Counted from the first letter of the stretch, positions 29,698 to 40,023 are shown. The stretch is 64,000 bases of DNA from Glaciihabitans sp. (GCA_025464095.1 JAODMF010000001.1:59782-123781); one strand, 5' to 3'. Notes: a model not told the origin generated them from the letters alone. Made by a program: numbers and translations.

Positions 29698-31116
29698 TCA
29701 GGGTCGCCCGTAAGTTTCGAGCAGCCGCAACCAGATCTCATTCATCGTCGGGTGCGCCGGCACCGCGTGCCAAAGGCGGTCGATGGGGACCTGACCGACG
29801 ACCGCGATCGTCGCCGCGTGGATCATCTCGCTGACGTCCTGTCCGACGAACGTCAGGCCGAGTATGACCTTGCGCTTCTCGTCCACGACCATGCGGGCGG
29901 TGCCCTGGTAGTCATCCGCCTGCACGCCGGTTCCCGACACCGATGCCATGTCGTAGTCGACCACCCGGATGTCGTAGCCGGCTTTCGTCGCCGCCGCGCT
30001 GGTCAGCCCGACCGACGCGACCTCGGGGTCGGTAAACGCGACCTGTGGCACAGCCTCGCGGTCGGCCGTGGCCGCGTGGGTGCCCCAGGCGTTGTCGTGC
30101 ACCGGCGCGCCCAGTGCGCGTGCCACGATCACGTCGCCGGCGATGCGGGCCTGGTACTTGCCCTGGTGGGTGAGAAGTGCGCGGTGGTTCACGTCGCCGA
30201 CCGCGTAGAGCCAGTTCGTCCCTGCAACGCGCAGGGAGTCGTCGACGGCCAGCCACTCGCCGACCGGCTGGCCGACTGTTTCGAGTCCGAGATCGGTGGT
30301 TCGAGGCTGCCGACCGGTTGCGACAAGTACCTCTTCGGCCACGACGGTCTCGCCCCCGGGGAGCCCGATCGTCGTGCTGCCGTTGGCACGGGTCACCGAG
30401 GCGGGCGTGATTCCCAGCCGAAGGTCGACGCCGAGCTTCGTGAGGGCGGCGCCGACGATCTCGCCGACGAAGTCCTCCTGGCCCGCCAGCAGGGCGCTGC
30501 GCGCGATGATGGTGACCGCGCATCCGAGGCTCGCGTACGCCGTGGCCATTTCGACGGCAACGACCCCGCCGCCGAGAATTGCCAGGCTCTTCGGGATCTG
30601 CTGGGCGCTGGTGGCGTCGCTCGGGGTCCACGGTGACGCATCCTTGAGGCCCGGAATGTCGGGGAGCAGCGGATCCGAGCCGGTGCCCACGACAACAGCG
30701 TGTCGCGCGGTGAGCTGGGTGACGTGCCCGTCTGATGCGGTCACCGACACCGTCTTCACGCCGGTGAGCCTCCCATGGCCGCGCAGCAGGTCGATTCCCG
30801 CTCCCGCGACCCATTCGACCTGGCTCCGGTCATCCCAGTTGTGGGTGAATGTGTCGCGCCGACGGAGAACGGCCGCGACATCCAACTCGCCGGTGACGGC
30901 CTGCCTGGTCCCGTCGACGTTCTGCGCTGCGCGGAGCGCGATGCCGCTTCGCAGCAGCACTTTGGAGGGTATGCAAGCCCAGTAGGAGCACGCCCCACCG
31001 ACCAGCTCGCTTTCGATCAGCACAGCGGTCAGACCGCCCTGCACGGCCCGATCCGCAGCGTTTTCCGCGACGGCTCCGGCACCGATGATGATGACGTCGT
31101 ACTCCGTAGTAGCCAT
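29698..31116 (-). CDS. NAD(P)/FAD-dependent pyridine nucleotide-disulfide oxidoreductase
   Basis: DVIIIGAGAVAENAADRA; GGACSYWACIPSKVLL redox CXXXXC. Confidence 0.9.
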   Translation of the reverse strand: MATTEYDVIIIGAGAVAENAADRAVQGGLTAVLIESELVGGACSYWACIPSKVLLRSGIALRAAQNVDGTRQAVTGELDVAAVLRRRDTFTHNWDDRSQVEWVAGAGIDLLRGHGRLTGVKTVSVTASDGHVTQLTARHAVVVGTGSDPLLPDIPGLKDASPWTPSDATSAQQIPKSLAILGGGVVAVEMATAYASLGCAVTIIARSALLAGQEDFVGEIVGAALTKLGVDLRLGITPASVTRANGSTTIGLPGGETVVAEEVLVATGRQPRTTDLGLETVGQPVGEWLAVDDSLRVAGTNWLYAVGDVNHRALLTHQGKYQARIAGDVIVARALGAPVHDNAWGTHAATADREAVPQVAFTDPEVASVGLTSAAATKAGYDIRVVDYDMASVSGTGVQADDYQGTARMVVDEKRKVILGLTFVGQDVSEMIHAATIAVVGQVPIDRLWHAVPAHPTMNEIWLRLLETYGRP

Positions 31117-31150
31117 CTTCCGAGGTTAGACCGCAACCCGAACGCACGCG

Positions 31151-31957
31151 CTAGTTGCCGACGAACTTCGCTTCCGTGCGGTTCGCGAACGCCTCGAGAC
31201 CGATGCGTGCGTCCGCTGTCTGCAGCAGTCGCACGAGCTCCGGCTGCAGTTGCGCCTCCGCAGCCGCATCCCCCTCACGCACCGCGAGTTTCGCGTTCGC
31301 GAGTGCCGCCTGCACCGCGAGCGGCGCCTGGGCTGCGATGCGCTGTGCGATCGCCAGGCCGCGGTCCCACTGCTCGCCGTGCGGAACCACCTCCTGTACG
31401 AGGCCGATGCGCAGGGCCTCCGAAGCGTCGAAGGTGTCACCGGTGAGTATCCAGCGCATGGCGTTGCCCCAGCCGACCGCCCGTGGGAAGCGGATGGTCG
31501 CACCGCCGAACGGCAGGATGGCGCGGCTCACCTCCAGCTGGCCGAAGACAGTGGAGTCGGCGGCGATCGCGATGTCACTGGCAAGAATCAACTCGATGCC
31601 GAGCGTGTAACAAATGCCCTGCGCCGCGATCACAACCGGCTTGGTCAGCTGTCGGCCGGCGACCTGCCACGGGTGGATGCCATCCTCCGGAACAATGTCG
31701 ATGCCGTCCGGCCCCAGCCTCGGTGCGATATCGGCCAGGTCCAGCCCGGCGGTGAAGTGGTCGCCGTTGGCGTACAAGAATCCACAACGCAGGTCGGGAT
31801 CGTTTTCGAGAGTCGCGTAGGCACGAGCGAGTTGTTGCAGCAGCGAGAAGTCGGCAGCGTTGCGTTTCTCCGGCCGGTTCAGCCCGATCCGCAGCACGTG
31901 GCCGTCACGGTCAACACTGATTCGCCCGGTATCGCTGCTGCTGCCTGCATCGGTCAT
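31151..31957 (-). CDS. Enoyl-CoA hydratase/isomerase family protein
   Basis: IGLNRPEKRNAADFSLL; FTAGLDLADIAPRLG; start at MTDAGSSS. Confidence 0.9.
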   Translation of the reverse strand: MTDAGSSSDTGRISVDRDGHVLRIGLNRPEKRNAADFSLLQQLARAYATLENDPDLRCGFLYANGDHFTAGLDLADIAPRLGPDGIDIVPEDGIHPWQVAGRQLTKPVVIAAQGICYTLGIELILASDIAIAADSTVFGQLEVSRAILPFGGATIRFPRAVGWGNAMRWILTGDTFDASEALRIGLVQEVVPHGEQWDRGLAIAQRIAAQAPLAVQAALANAKLAVREGDAAAEAQLQPELVRLLQTADARIGLEAFANRTEAKFVGN

Positions 31958-32724
31958 GAGGCCAAGCCTAGGTCGCCGAGAAGCGCGAACAGGCGTCGCA
32001 GGGTGCCAACGTCGAGCAGGTTCCAGCCCTGTCTCGAGGAGAGGATCAGCCACGTGTTGGCGCGCTCGAACTCGAGGTCCGCCGCTCGCCGTTGCGCAAC
32101 CTCCATGCGTTCCGGCGTGGTCGTGTCGAGCCGCACGGCGACGTATCCACGCGCTCGCCCGCGCAACAGTCGCACGGGCCCGGCGGCCGCGGGGGAGAGG
32201 TTGCCGATTTCCCAGTTTCGGCCGACGGCAGGATGCAGCTGATCGACCGCGAGCAATTCGCCGTCGCCCGAGAACAGCTCGCCGGGGTAACCCGGATGTT
32301 CGGTTCGCCGGGTAAACCCGAGCCGGTTTGTCGTGGCGAACGCACTCAATCGCTGCCAGCGCAGCCAGTCGCGCGACGACCCCAGGCGCCGCCGGACGAC
32401 CGCGACGGTGACGCCAATAATGACGGCGATGAGTGCGACGGGCACTCCGGCCACAAGCGGCCACGCGTCGCCTCCGTCGAGCAGGATGCCCGGAATCGCG
32501 ATCCAGCCGACAGCGCCGAGCACGGCGAGCGTCACACCCAGCGTGATGGCAGCCGTGGCAACCGCGCTGCCGGCAGACAGCTGGGCGCCCAGTTGCGGGT
32601 CGGACCGCTCGTGCAGGCGAAACGCCTTCGCCTCGGCTCGACTGATCGGCCGGGTGAGATCGTCGTAGTCAATCGTCTCGAACCCCACGAAGGCATTGTG
32701 GCAGCAGTTGCAGACTCGGGACAT
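31954..32724 (-). CDS. Hypothetical membrane protein
   Basis: CxxC at N-terminus, two TM segments; ATGA overlap with downstream hydratase gene. Confidence 0.65.
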   Translation of the reverse strand: MSRVCNCCHNAFVGFETIDYDDLTRPISRAEAKAFRLHERSDPQLGAQLSAGSAVATAAITLGVTLAVLGAVGWIAIPGILLDGGDAWPLVAGVPVALIAVIIGVTVAVVRRRLGSSRDWLRWQRLSAFATTNRLGFTRRTEHPGYPGELFSGDGELLAVDQLHPAVGRNWEIGNLSPAAAGPVRLLRGRARGYVAVRLDTTTPERMEVAQRRAADLEFERANTWLILSSRQGWNLLDVGTLRRLFALLGDLGLAS

Positions 32725-32760
32725 GGTTCGCGACACAAATTGCGAAACCCGGGGCGGGAC

Positions 32761-33579
32761 TCAGGCTGTCAGCGCCCCGATGATCCGCAGGATCGTGGGC
32801 AGGTCATCCGCCGCCTGTGCGGCATCGGCAGGAGCGAATTCGGTGATGCCGGCGCCCGCCAGCGCGAATCGTTCCCTGACGCCGCGAATGAGGCCGGTGA
32901 GCGCCGTCGTCTCGACGCCGAACGGTTCCGGGTAGCCAATGCCGCCGAACTCCGCCGGATCGAGCACATCGAGGTCGACGTGCACGTATACGGATGTCGC
33001 CCCACTCGCCTCGATCGCCGCAACCAGCGCATCCACGGTGGCTTCGTCGGGTGTGAACGAGCGGATTCCGGCACTGGCGGCGTAGTCGCTCTCCGCGTCG
33101 TCGAACGAGCGAGCGCCGACGAGCAGGATGCGACCGGGCGCGATGGGATGCGCGGGCACCAGGCCCGGCTCCCCGTCGCCGATGAGCGTGCGCAGCACCA
33201 TCCCGGTGAACGCCGCCGATGGCGACGACTCCGGAGTGTTGAGGTCGGGGTGCGCGTCGAACCACAGCACGGCGACTTCCTGGCTGTCGGCCACATGCGA
33301 GATCGATGCGAGTTCGACGCCGCAGTCACCGCCAATCGTGAGCGCCCAGTCATCCAATCGGCTCAGCGCGAGGGCCTGGCGGTCGCGTACCAGTTGCAGC
33401 GAACTGAAACGCGCCACCTTCGTGCCCTGTGATTCGCCCGCTTCCAGCGGAACGTCGACGAGAACGGTGGATGCCGTCGGCAGGTCATCACGGATCGCCA
33501 GCGCGCCATCCACGAGCCTCATTGCGCGGCTCGACCCCGAGCCCTGCCATTGCGGTACGACCAGAAAGGTGACTGACAC
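32761..33579 (-). CDS. Arginase family protein
   Basis: TIGGDCGVELASI, VLWFDAHPDLNTPE, VYVHVDLDVLDP metal-binding motifs. Confidence 0.9.
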   Translation of the reverse strand: MSVTFLVVPQWQGSGSSRAMRLVDGALAIRDDLPTASTVLVDVPLEAGESQGTKVARFSSLQLVRDRQALALSRLDDWALTIGGDCGVELASISHVADSQEVAVLWFDAHPDLNTPESSPSAAFTGMVLRTLIGDGEPGLVPAHPIAPGRILLVGARSFDDAESDYAASAGIRSFTPDEATVDALVAAIEASGATSVYVHVDLDVLDPAEFGGIGYPEPFGVETTALTGLIRGVRERFALAGAGITEFAPADAAQAADDLPTILRIIGALTA

Positions 33580-33584
33580 GCCTG

Positions 33585-34256
33585 TTAGTTTGACACGTGG
33601 TTGCCCGGGGCGGTTCCTTCCGCACGCGTGGCTTTCTCAACGTTCGCCCGCAGCTCGTTGGCATCCTGGCGGCTGAGATACGCCGGCCGGTCACGCTCAA
33701 CGCGCCAGCTCTCCGAAAGCGGGCTCACGTCGACGGTGTCGAATCCGAGTTCGTCGTACAGCCGGGTGACCAGGGCCGCTGCCTCGGGGTAGTCGCTCGA
33801 CGTCGCCAGAGCGCGGCGGTCAGGCGCTCCGGCGGGCGCCGCGTGAGCGAGGATGTCGCGTGCGCCGATGTGGTTGAACCCCTTCGCGACCTTTGAGGTG
33901 GGCAGGTGCTCCTGCAGCAGGCCACTGACCGTCGTCTCGCCATTGTCGAGCGCGGCGACGTGGCCATCGCGCTCGAAGTAGTAGTTGTTGGTGTCGATCA
34001 CGATCTTGCCGGCGAGCGGCTCGACCGGCAGGTCATTGATGTTCTTGAACGGCACGGTGACAACGGCGAAGTCTCCGGCAGCCGCCGCGTCCGCTGCGGT
34101 TGCTGCGCGCGCCTTCGGGCCAAGCTCTGCGACGAGGTCGGTCAGCGTCTCCGGTCCGCGCGAGTTGCTGATCACTACGTCATAGCCGTGGGCGATGGCC
34201 GCTCGCGCGACGTGGCTGCCGATGTTGCCTGCTCCGAGAATTCCAATTGTTGTCAT
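33585..34256 (-). CDS. NADPH-dependent F420 reductase-like NAD(P)-binding protein
   Basis: MTTIGILGAGNIGSHVARAAIAHGYDVVISNSRGPETL. Confidence 0.85.
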   Translation of the reverse strand: MTTIGILGAGNIGSHVARAAIAHGYDVVISNSRGPETLTDLVAELGPKARAATAADAAAAGDFAVVTVPFKNINDLPVEPLAGKIVIDTNNYYFERDGHVAALDNGETTVSGLLQEHLPTSKVAKGFNHIGARDILAHAAPAGAPDRRALATSSDYPEAAALVTRLYDELGFDTVDVSPLSESWRVERDRPAYLSRQDANELRANVEKATRAEGTAPGNHVSN

Positions 34257-34390
34257 GTCACCAGTAACGTCGTGCGGTCCGGATTTTGTTCCCCGATTGT
34301 CGCCGGCACGCATCTGGGTCTAGTGTCATCCGACAGAGAGAGATCGCCGCCACAACGATGTGGCGACGATCTCTTCCTGCTTACTGGGCG

Positions 34391-35188
34391 TTACTTGAGC
34401 AGGATGTTCGCAGTGGGCCCGGTGATCAGGTCAGCGGCGAAGTCGCCGGTGAAGTCAGCGGCCGCCGACAGCTGGTAGCTGCCCGGGGACGCCGCGGGCA
34501 GGTTGTCGCGGAAACCGTTGAGGTCGTCTTCGACGCCACACACCACCGGCGTGAATGACGACTTCAGCCTGAGGCTCTCGCCGGGAGCGAGATCGATGAT
34601 GACAGCCATATCGATCACCGGTCCGTTGCTGTGCCACATGACCACGCCGTTCCTGGACAGTGTCACGGTCGGTGACGGGCTGGTGAACCCGTGCAGCGTC
34701 CTTGTCCCCATGTTGGTGAAGGTGACCGTGCCGGCGATCGACTGCGTTCCGGCGGGCGCCGTTGCCGGGAAGTGCGTGGTGACCACGAGCCCGCTTTCAC
34801 TCGGCGCCGGACGCGACAGTTCGCCGCCGCAGAGATTGATTTTCTCGGCGGGAGCTCGCTTTATGCCGCCCGTGGCGCCGCCGGTCTCCGGCTCCTTTCC
34901 GGACAAGGGGGTAACCGGGGCGGACTCTGTGGTGCTGGTGCCGCCGGAGTCCTGGGCGCTGAACGCGCTGCCGCCGGTAGGAGCGCCGCGCAGCCCGGAG
35001 AAGCCGGCAGCGCCGACGCCCACGACGGCGAGGGTCAGCGCCGAGCCGAATCCGACCTGGCGGGGGAGCCGCCGACGACGGCTGCGGCGGATGATCTCCT
35101 GCGCATCGAGAGTTCGTCCGGGCGGGTCACCTGCCTCGCGAAACAGGCTGCGCAGGTTCGGCTCGTTCGGCACGCGGTCATTTGGCAT
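34391..35188 (-). CDS. Membrane-anchored extracytoplasmic protein paired with sigma factor
   Basis: Single TM after basic N-terminus; start MPNDRVPNEPNL overlaps sigma gene stop. Confidence 0.6.
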   Translation of the reverse strand: MPNDRVPNEPNLRSLFREAGDPPGRTLDAQEIIRRSRRRRLPRQVGFGSALTLAVVGVGAAGFSGLRGAPTGGSAFSAQDSGGTSTTESAPVTPLSGKEPETGGATGGIKRAPAEKINLCGGELSRPAPSESGLVVTTHFPATAPAGTQSIAGTVTFTNMGTRTLHGFTSPSPTVTLSRNGVVMWHSNGPVIDMAVIIDLAPGESLRLKSSFTPVVCGVEDDLNGFRDNLPAASPGSYQLSAAADFTGDFAADLITGPTANILLK

Positions 35189-35735
35189 TCGGAACTCCCA
35201 TCGGTTGTCCAGCGTCGTCAAAATCATCGGCAGTCAGGGCGATCGCCATCTTCGCGAGCCCGTCGCTCAGGTATCGCTTGACGGTGCCGGGACTCAGTTC
35301 CAGGCAGTCTGCGATGTCGTTGACCTTGAGATCTTCGTAGTACCGGAGCACGAGGCAGGCGCGCTCGCGGGGACTCAGTTTCTGGAGCTCCTGGTGAAGG
35401 TCGACCGCCGCATCCGTATGGTCCGCCGCCGACTCTTCGATGTCGGGCGCCAATTCCAGGTGTGCGATCCGGCGCCAGCGCGTCACGCGTCGCCCGTTGT
35501 CGAGATACGAATTCAGGATGGCGCGCCGCACGTATGCCTCGGCGCTGGCGACGGAGAAACCGTTGCGAAGTCGTCCGAACGTCTTGACGAGCGCATCCTG
35601 CACGAGGTCGGCGGCCTCGTCGGCGCTGCCGGAGACAAAATAGGCATAGCGCGTGAGGGCATCGCCTCGCTCGGTGACGAGTCGCTCGACCACCTGCTCC
35701 CAGCGGGGTGTGGCTGCTTCAGCGGGACTCGTCAC
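35178..35735 (-). CDS. SigE-type ECF RNA polymerase sigma factor
   Basis: DLVQDALVKTFGRL region 2; LSPRERACLVLRYYEDLKVNDIADCLELSPGTVKRYLSDGL region 4. Confidence 0.9.
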   Translation of the reverse strand: MTSPAEAATPRWEQVVERLVTERGDALTRYAYFVSGSADEAADLVQDALVKTFGRLRNGFSVASAEAYVRRAILNSYLDNGRRVTRWRRIAHLELAPDIEESAADHTDAAVDLHQELQKLSPRERACLVLRYYEDLKVNDIADCLELSPGTVKRYLSDGLAKMAIALTADDFDDAGQPMGVPNAK

Positions 35736-35804
35736 GGTTGCCTTTCGGGCATTTCGGGCTTCTAACTACCAAGACGAGCACCGGGACCAAAAGGTTGGGG
35801 CGGC

Positions 35805-36899
35805 TCAGTCGCCGGTGGTTCCCAGGGCACGCGCCGCTTCCGCGCCGGCAGCCCGCAGCCATCGCGCGGTCTCGGCCATCGCCTGTTCGGCGCTGCCCGC
35901 GAGGTCGGTCAGCGAACACGCCCACACGGGAGGGTCGGCGGACAGCTGGCCCGCGATAACCCCGCTCGGGATGCCATGGGCAGCGGCAGCGGACAGCAGC
36001 TGGCCCACCACCTTTCCGCCCAAGGATTGCGCGTCGAAGCGGCCCTCGCCGGTCAACAGCACGTCCGCGGAGGCAATCGCGGTCGAGACGCCGCTGAGTT
36101 TCGCGAGGTAGTCGGCCCCGGGTTCGATCACGGCGCCCCACGCGTTGACAAAGCCGAACGCGGTTCCGCCTGCGGCACCGGTTCCGCTCTGGTTCGGGTC
36201 GCCTCCCAGCACCCGGGCGAATGTCGCGAGGGCCGCGTCGAGCTCGGCAACCTGTTCGGTAGAAGCGCCCTTCTGCGGCCCGAACACTGCTGCGGCGCCG
36301 CGCGGTCCGAGCAGCGGGGCGTCGACGTCGGTGAGCAGCGTGGTCGGGGGAGCGGGGCGCAGCCCTGCGCGATCGGCGTCGACGAGTCGCACGAGCGGGC
36401 CTCCGCCCTCGTCGAGTCCGTCGCCGTTGGCATCGGTGAGGCGCAGCCCGAGGGCGCGGAGCGCACCGGCCCCGCCATCGGTGGATGCCGAGCCGCCGAG
36501 TCCGATCGCGAGTGCTGTTGCGCCGGCATCGAGTGCCGCGGCGATGACCTCGCCGAGGCCGCGCGTGGTGGCTCCGGTGGCATCCGGAGCGCTCATGAGC
36601 GGCAGTCCACTTGGCTGGGCGAGTTCGACCACCGCGGTGCCATCCGCAAGTTGCAGCCATTCGCCGGGCGTCGGCCGGCCGTCAGGACCCGTGACCACGC
36701 CGGCCGATCGCCGAACCGCGCCGGGTACCGCCCGCTCGATCGCATCGAGGGTTCCTTCGCCGCCGTCTGCCTGCGGAAAAATGCGAATGTCGTCGGCTGG
36801 CCGAACGTCGCGCCAACCGGTTGCGATCGCTTCGGCCACGTCGCCGGCGGCCAGGGTTCCTTTGAACGAATCGGGGGCGATCACGACGGTGAGAGGCAT
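35805..36899 (-). CDS. Glycerate kinase
   Basis: VVIAPDSFKGTLAAGDVAEAIATGWR; IGLGGSASTDGGAGALRALG; LLTGEGRFDAQSLGGKVVG. Confidence 0.95.
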   Translation of the reverse strand: MPLTVVIAPDSFKGTLAAGDVAEAIATGWRDVRPADDIRIFPQADGGEGTLDAIERAVPGAVRRSAGVVTGPDGRPTPGEWLQLADGTAVVELAQPSGLPLMSAPDATGATTRGLGEVIAAALDAGATALAIGLGGSASTDGGAGALRALGLRLTDANGDGLDEGGGPLVRLVDADRAGLRPAPPTTLLTDVDAPLLGPRGAAAVFGPQKGASTEQVAELDAALATFARVLGGDPNQSGTGAAGGTAFGFVNAWGAVIEPGADYLAKLSGVSTAIASADVLLTGEGRFDAQSLGGKVVGQLLSAAAAHGIPSGVIAGQLSADPPVWACSLTDLAGSAEQAMAETARWLRAAGAEAARALGTTGD

Positions 36900-36990
36900 C
36901 CGCCCAGAGTACCGATTGGTGAATGCCTAGCGCGCTTGCCGCCCATCACAAGGGGTTGTTCGTCTTGCCAGCGCGTGCACAGACTGAGTT

Positions 36991-37332
36991 ATGAAGCGAA
37001 TCTTCTATGCAAGCGGATCTGTCGTCACCGGTGACCGAATGGCGGATGCGGTCGTGCACTACGCGGAGGCACTGGCCATGCGGGAGACCTCGGCCATGAT
37101 CGACATCCCCGTTTCGCTCGAGTCCGGCGAGCGGGGGCGCGCGCAGCTGCTCATCGGTCCCGCCAGCCAGCTGGTCGTTGTTCCCGAGTCGGGCCCGAAC
37201 GAGGAGCCGGAGGAAGAAGAGACGATTCGTGCTCTCATCGAGAGCACCGCCCAGCTGTCCAATCCGCATCCCCGGGCGACCGACGTGGACGTCGATCCAC
37301 TCGACGAATACCAGGGCGACGAGCTGACGTAG
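36991..37332 (+). CDS. Small acidic hypothetical protein
   Basis: Codon-biased ORF, MKRIFYASGSVVTGDRMADAVVHYAEALAMRE... Confidence 0.6.
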   Translation: MKRIFYASGSVVTGDRMADAVVHYAEALAMRETSAMIDIPVSLESGERGRAQLLIGPASQLVVVPESGPNEEPEEEETIRALIESTAQLSNPHPRATDVDVDPLDEYQGDELT

Positions 37333-37492
37333 CGGCGTGAGCGTCGGCGCGTTTCAACTGCTGATCACCGCCCCCAATTGCGAGTTCTCCACAGGACTGT
37401 GTATGAACTAGACGCATAGTCTCTAATTCTGCATATCCTTACTTCGATCGCCACTCCCTCGACTGGCGACATTCGATGGAAGGAAGAGAATC

Positions 37493-38029
37493 GTGAAAGC
37501 AATGGCATTGACCGCCGTCGGCGCGGCGGTCGCACTCGTGGCGGGCGTCGTCACCGCCGCTCCCGCCCAGGCGGTGCGCGAGTCGTCCGCGCATCCGGAA
37601 GCCGCGTGCTCTGCAGGGTGGTACTGGCGCGCGACCGGGCGGGGCGCGGACACCTTCGGGAGAGTCGGCTCGACGCATTCGGACTACAACGGAACCAACT
37701 CGAACGCGTCGGTCGAGTTCACCTCCAGCACCTCCGGAACCGTGGGCAGCACGGTGTCGGGCAGCACCGAGATCGCCCTGTCGGTGGAGCTCGCGTCGAT
37801 CAGGTCCCAGTACGGAATCTCCGTTTCGGTCAGCAAGGCGGTGACGATTGGCAACTCGATCCGCATCACGGTGCCCCCGCACAAGACCGGCAACGGCGAC
37901 TACGGCGCGTGGAAGGCGTACGTGAAGGGCTACGAAGACTTCACGAACTCGCGCTGCACCGTCACCCGGAGCCAGGCGAAGAAGATCTACAGCCCCTACA
38001 AGGTGGGTTGGAAGACGTGGATCGACTGA
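37493..38029 (+). CDS. Secreted hypothetical protein
   Basis: Signal peptide MKAMALTAVGAAVALVAGVVTAAPAQA; SD-like ggaagg upstream. Confidence 0.72.
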   Translation: MKAMALTAVGAAVALVAGVVTAAPAQAVRESSAHPEAACSAGWYWRATGRGADTFGRVGSTHSDYNGTNSNASVEFTSSTSGTVGSTVSGSTEIALSVELASIRSQYGISVSVSKAVTIGNSIRITVPPHKTGNGDYGAWKAYVKGYEDFTNSRCTVTRSQAKKIYSPYKVGWKTWID

Positions 38030-38505
38030 GGCCCCTGGCACTCGTCGCGGCGACGATCGTGATCGCTGCGGCGTTGGCCGGATGCTCGGCGCCGGTCCCC
38101 AGCCCGGCGTCGTCATCCGGCACCCCAGCTTCGACCACCTCGGCGACGGCTGTGCCGACAGCTGTGCCGACAGCTCTGCCAACGGCGGCCCCAAGCACGG
38201 TGAGCGTGTCGAAGCCCAGCAATGAGACGCTGCTCGGCTCGCTGTCGTCCCAGCGCGGAACGAATGCGCTCGGTCCGTTTCGGTCCAGCTCGAAGTCGAT
38301 CGCGGTGTACGTGAAGTGCGTCGGATCGGGTTCGGTGCAGGTGACGGTGACGGGGGTGGCGCAGTTTCCGAATGACTGCGACGCGGCCGGCACCGACGCG
38401 GGAATACGCAATGTTCTCGACGTGCGCTTCGTGGACAAATTCTCGGTGCGCGTCTCTGGTGAGAACACCCTGGTTTGGGCGGTCACCGTCACGACCGGAC
38501 ATTGA
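38017..38505 (+). CDS. Hypothetical lipoprotein
   Basis: GTG start overlapping previous stop; lipobox AALAGCSAP; Ser/Thr/Pro linker. Confidence 0.65.
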   Translation: MDRLRPLALVAATIVIAAALAGCSAPVPSPASSSGTPASTTSATAVPTAVPTALPTAAPSTVSVSKPSNETLLGSLSSQRGTNALGPFRSSSKSIAVYVKCVGSGSVQVTVTGVAQFPNDCDAAGTDAGIRNVLDVRFVDKFSVRVSGENTLVWAVTVTTGH

Positions 38506-38590
38506 GCCGGGCGCTCACGGGCGCGAAGGCGGTGGAAGGCGGTGGTTGGGTCAGAGCGGTCCAGCCATCGCTGTTCCCCTGCTGGGAGAA

Positions 38591-39286
38591 CTAGCGAACA
38601 ACTGCAGCGAGGATTGCCGCGGCCAGCTCCTTCGGCTTCGTCAGCTGCGGCCAGTGCCCGGTTCGGACTTCGACAATCTCGAGGTTGGTGAGTTTGCCGA
38701 GTTCGGCGATCTCACCGCTCTCGATCCACCTGCGCAGGTCGTCCGCGCTGAACTCGGCGGCGATGACCGTCGAGGGGATCTCCAGTCGCCGTGCGTCGTC
38801 GCTGAGTACCTGCTTGTCGCTCGTAACGCGCACGGGCTCCGGGATGGCGATGCTTCGGAATCGCTGCCGAAGCTCGTCTGTCATGTCCACGAGGTCGTCG
38901 TCGTCGAACACCGTCCAGTCCGGCAGCGGCACCTCACCGTTCACGACGGGCAGCTCGTCGTTGATGATGCCGCCGTCACCGAGCGGCCAGCTGTCGACGT
39001 AGATGACACGAGCGACCCGGTCGGGACGTGCATCCGACGCGCCGTAGGCAATCGCGCCGCCTCCGCTGTGGCCGACGAGTACCACCGGTGACGAGACCGA
39101 ATCGATGGTTGCCACGACCGCGTCGATGTGGTCGCGCAGTCCGATGTCGCTGCGGTCCGCATCGGTCGACTCGAGGCCGGGCAGGGTGAGGGCGTGAACG
39201 GTGTGGCCGGCGGCGGTCAGGGGAGCGGCCACTTCGTCCCACGAAGCGCCGTCGAGCCAGAAGCCGGGGATGAGAATGATGTCCAT
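38591..39286 (-). CDS. Alpha/beta hydrolase
   Basis: MDIILIPGFWLDGASWDEVAAPL; VVLVGHSGGGAIAYG. Confidence 0.88.
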   Translation of the reverse strand: MDIILIPGFWLDGASWDEVAAPLTAAGHTVHALTLPGLESTDADRSDIGLRDHIDAVVATIDSVSSPVVLVGHSGGGAIAYGASDARPDRVARVIYVDSWPLGDGGIINDELPVVNGEVPLPDWTVFDDDDLVDMTDELRQRFRSIAIPEPVRVTSDKQVLSDDARRLEIPSTVIAAEFSADDLRRWIESGEIAELGKLTNLEIVEVRTGHWPQLTKPKELAAAILAAVVR

Positions 39287-39357
39287 ACTTCGAGACTACG
39301 AGTGTGCGCGGACACGTGGCAGGTTCGATTGTTACGACTCGCGCTCGCCGGACCGCG

Positions 39358-40023
39358 CTAGGCCGCTTCTGGTGCGCGCAGCCGCTCAGCCAGACCCTTA
39401 CCGTGTTCAGCGGCATCCGCGTGCGCCCGTTCGAGGTTCTGCGCCGCCAGTCCGCGGAGGTCGGCCAGTGCTGGATTGACGTGGGCCGCAGTCAGTTCCG
39501 CCTCGATGACCTTCACATCCAAACCCCAGACCGTTCCGAGGATCAGCTTCAGCCACCCGGTCGCATGGTCCCAGCCCTCGCGAGGTGTACCCGGGCCGTA
39601 TGCACCACCGCGTGCGATCACGAGGTACGCCGGCTTTCCCGCGATGGGATTGCCCGCCCTGGGAGAAAAGCGCGGGTCGGCGATGACCACATCTATCCAT
39701 GCTTTCGCGTGGGGCGGTACTCCAAAGTTGTACATAGGGATGGCGAAAATGAAGGCGTCGGCACGGGCTAGTTCGTCTCCCAGCTCCATCGCCACCACCA
39801 GTGCCTCGCGTTGTCCGTCGGTTCTCGCGCTGTCCGGGATATGAGACCCGGCCAGGGCGTCAGCCCAGATCCTCGACGGAAGCGGGTCGCGCCCGACATC
39901 CCTCCGAATGACTTTCGCATCGGGGGCGGCCGCGAGAAGGGTGGATTCCAGACTCGTTGCCACGGCCCGGGTTACCGAGCCTTCGTGACGGATGCTTGCG
40001 TCTAGTCGAAAAATCGTGGCCAT
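39358..40023 (-). CDS. FMN-dependent NADH-azoreductase / flavodoxin-fold NAD(P)H oxidoreductase
   Basis: IFRLDASIRHEGSVTRAVA; AFIFAIPMYNFGVPPHAKAWID. Confidence 0.88.
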   Translation of the reverse strand: MATIFRLDASIRHEGSVTRAVATSLESTLLAAAPDAKVIRRDVGRDPLPSRIWADALAGSHIPDSARTDGQREALVVAMELGDELARADAFIFAIPMYNFGVPPHAKAWIDVVIADPRFSPRAGNPIAGKPAYLVIARGGAYGPGTPREGWDHATGWLKLILGTVWGLDVKVIEAELTAAHVNPALADLRGLAAQNLERAHADAAEHGKGLAERLRAPEAA

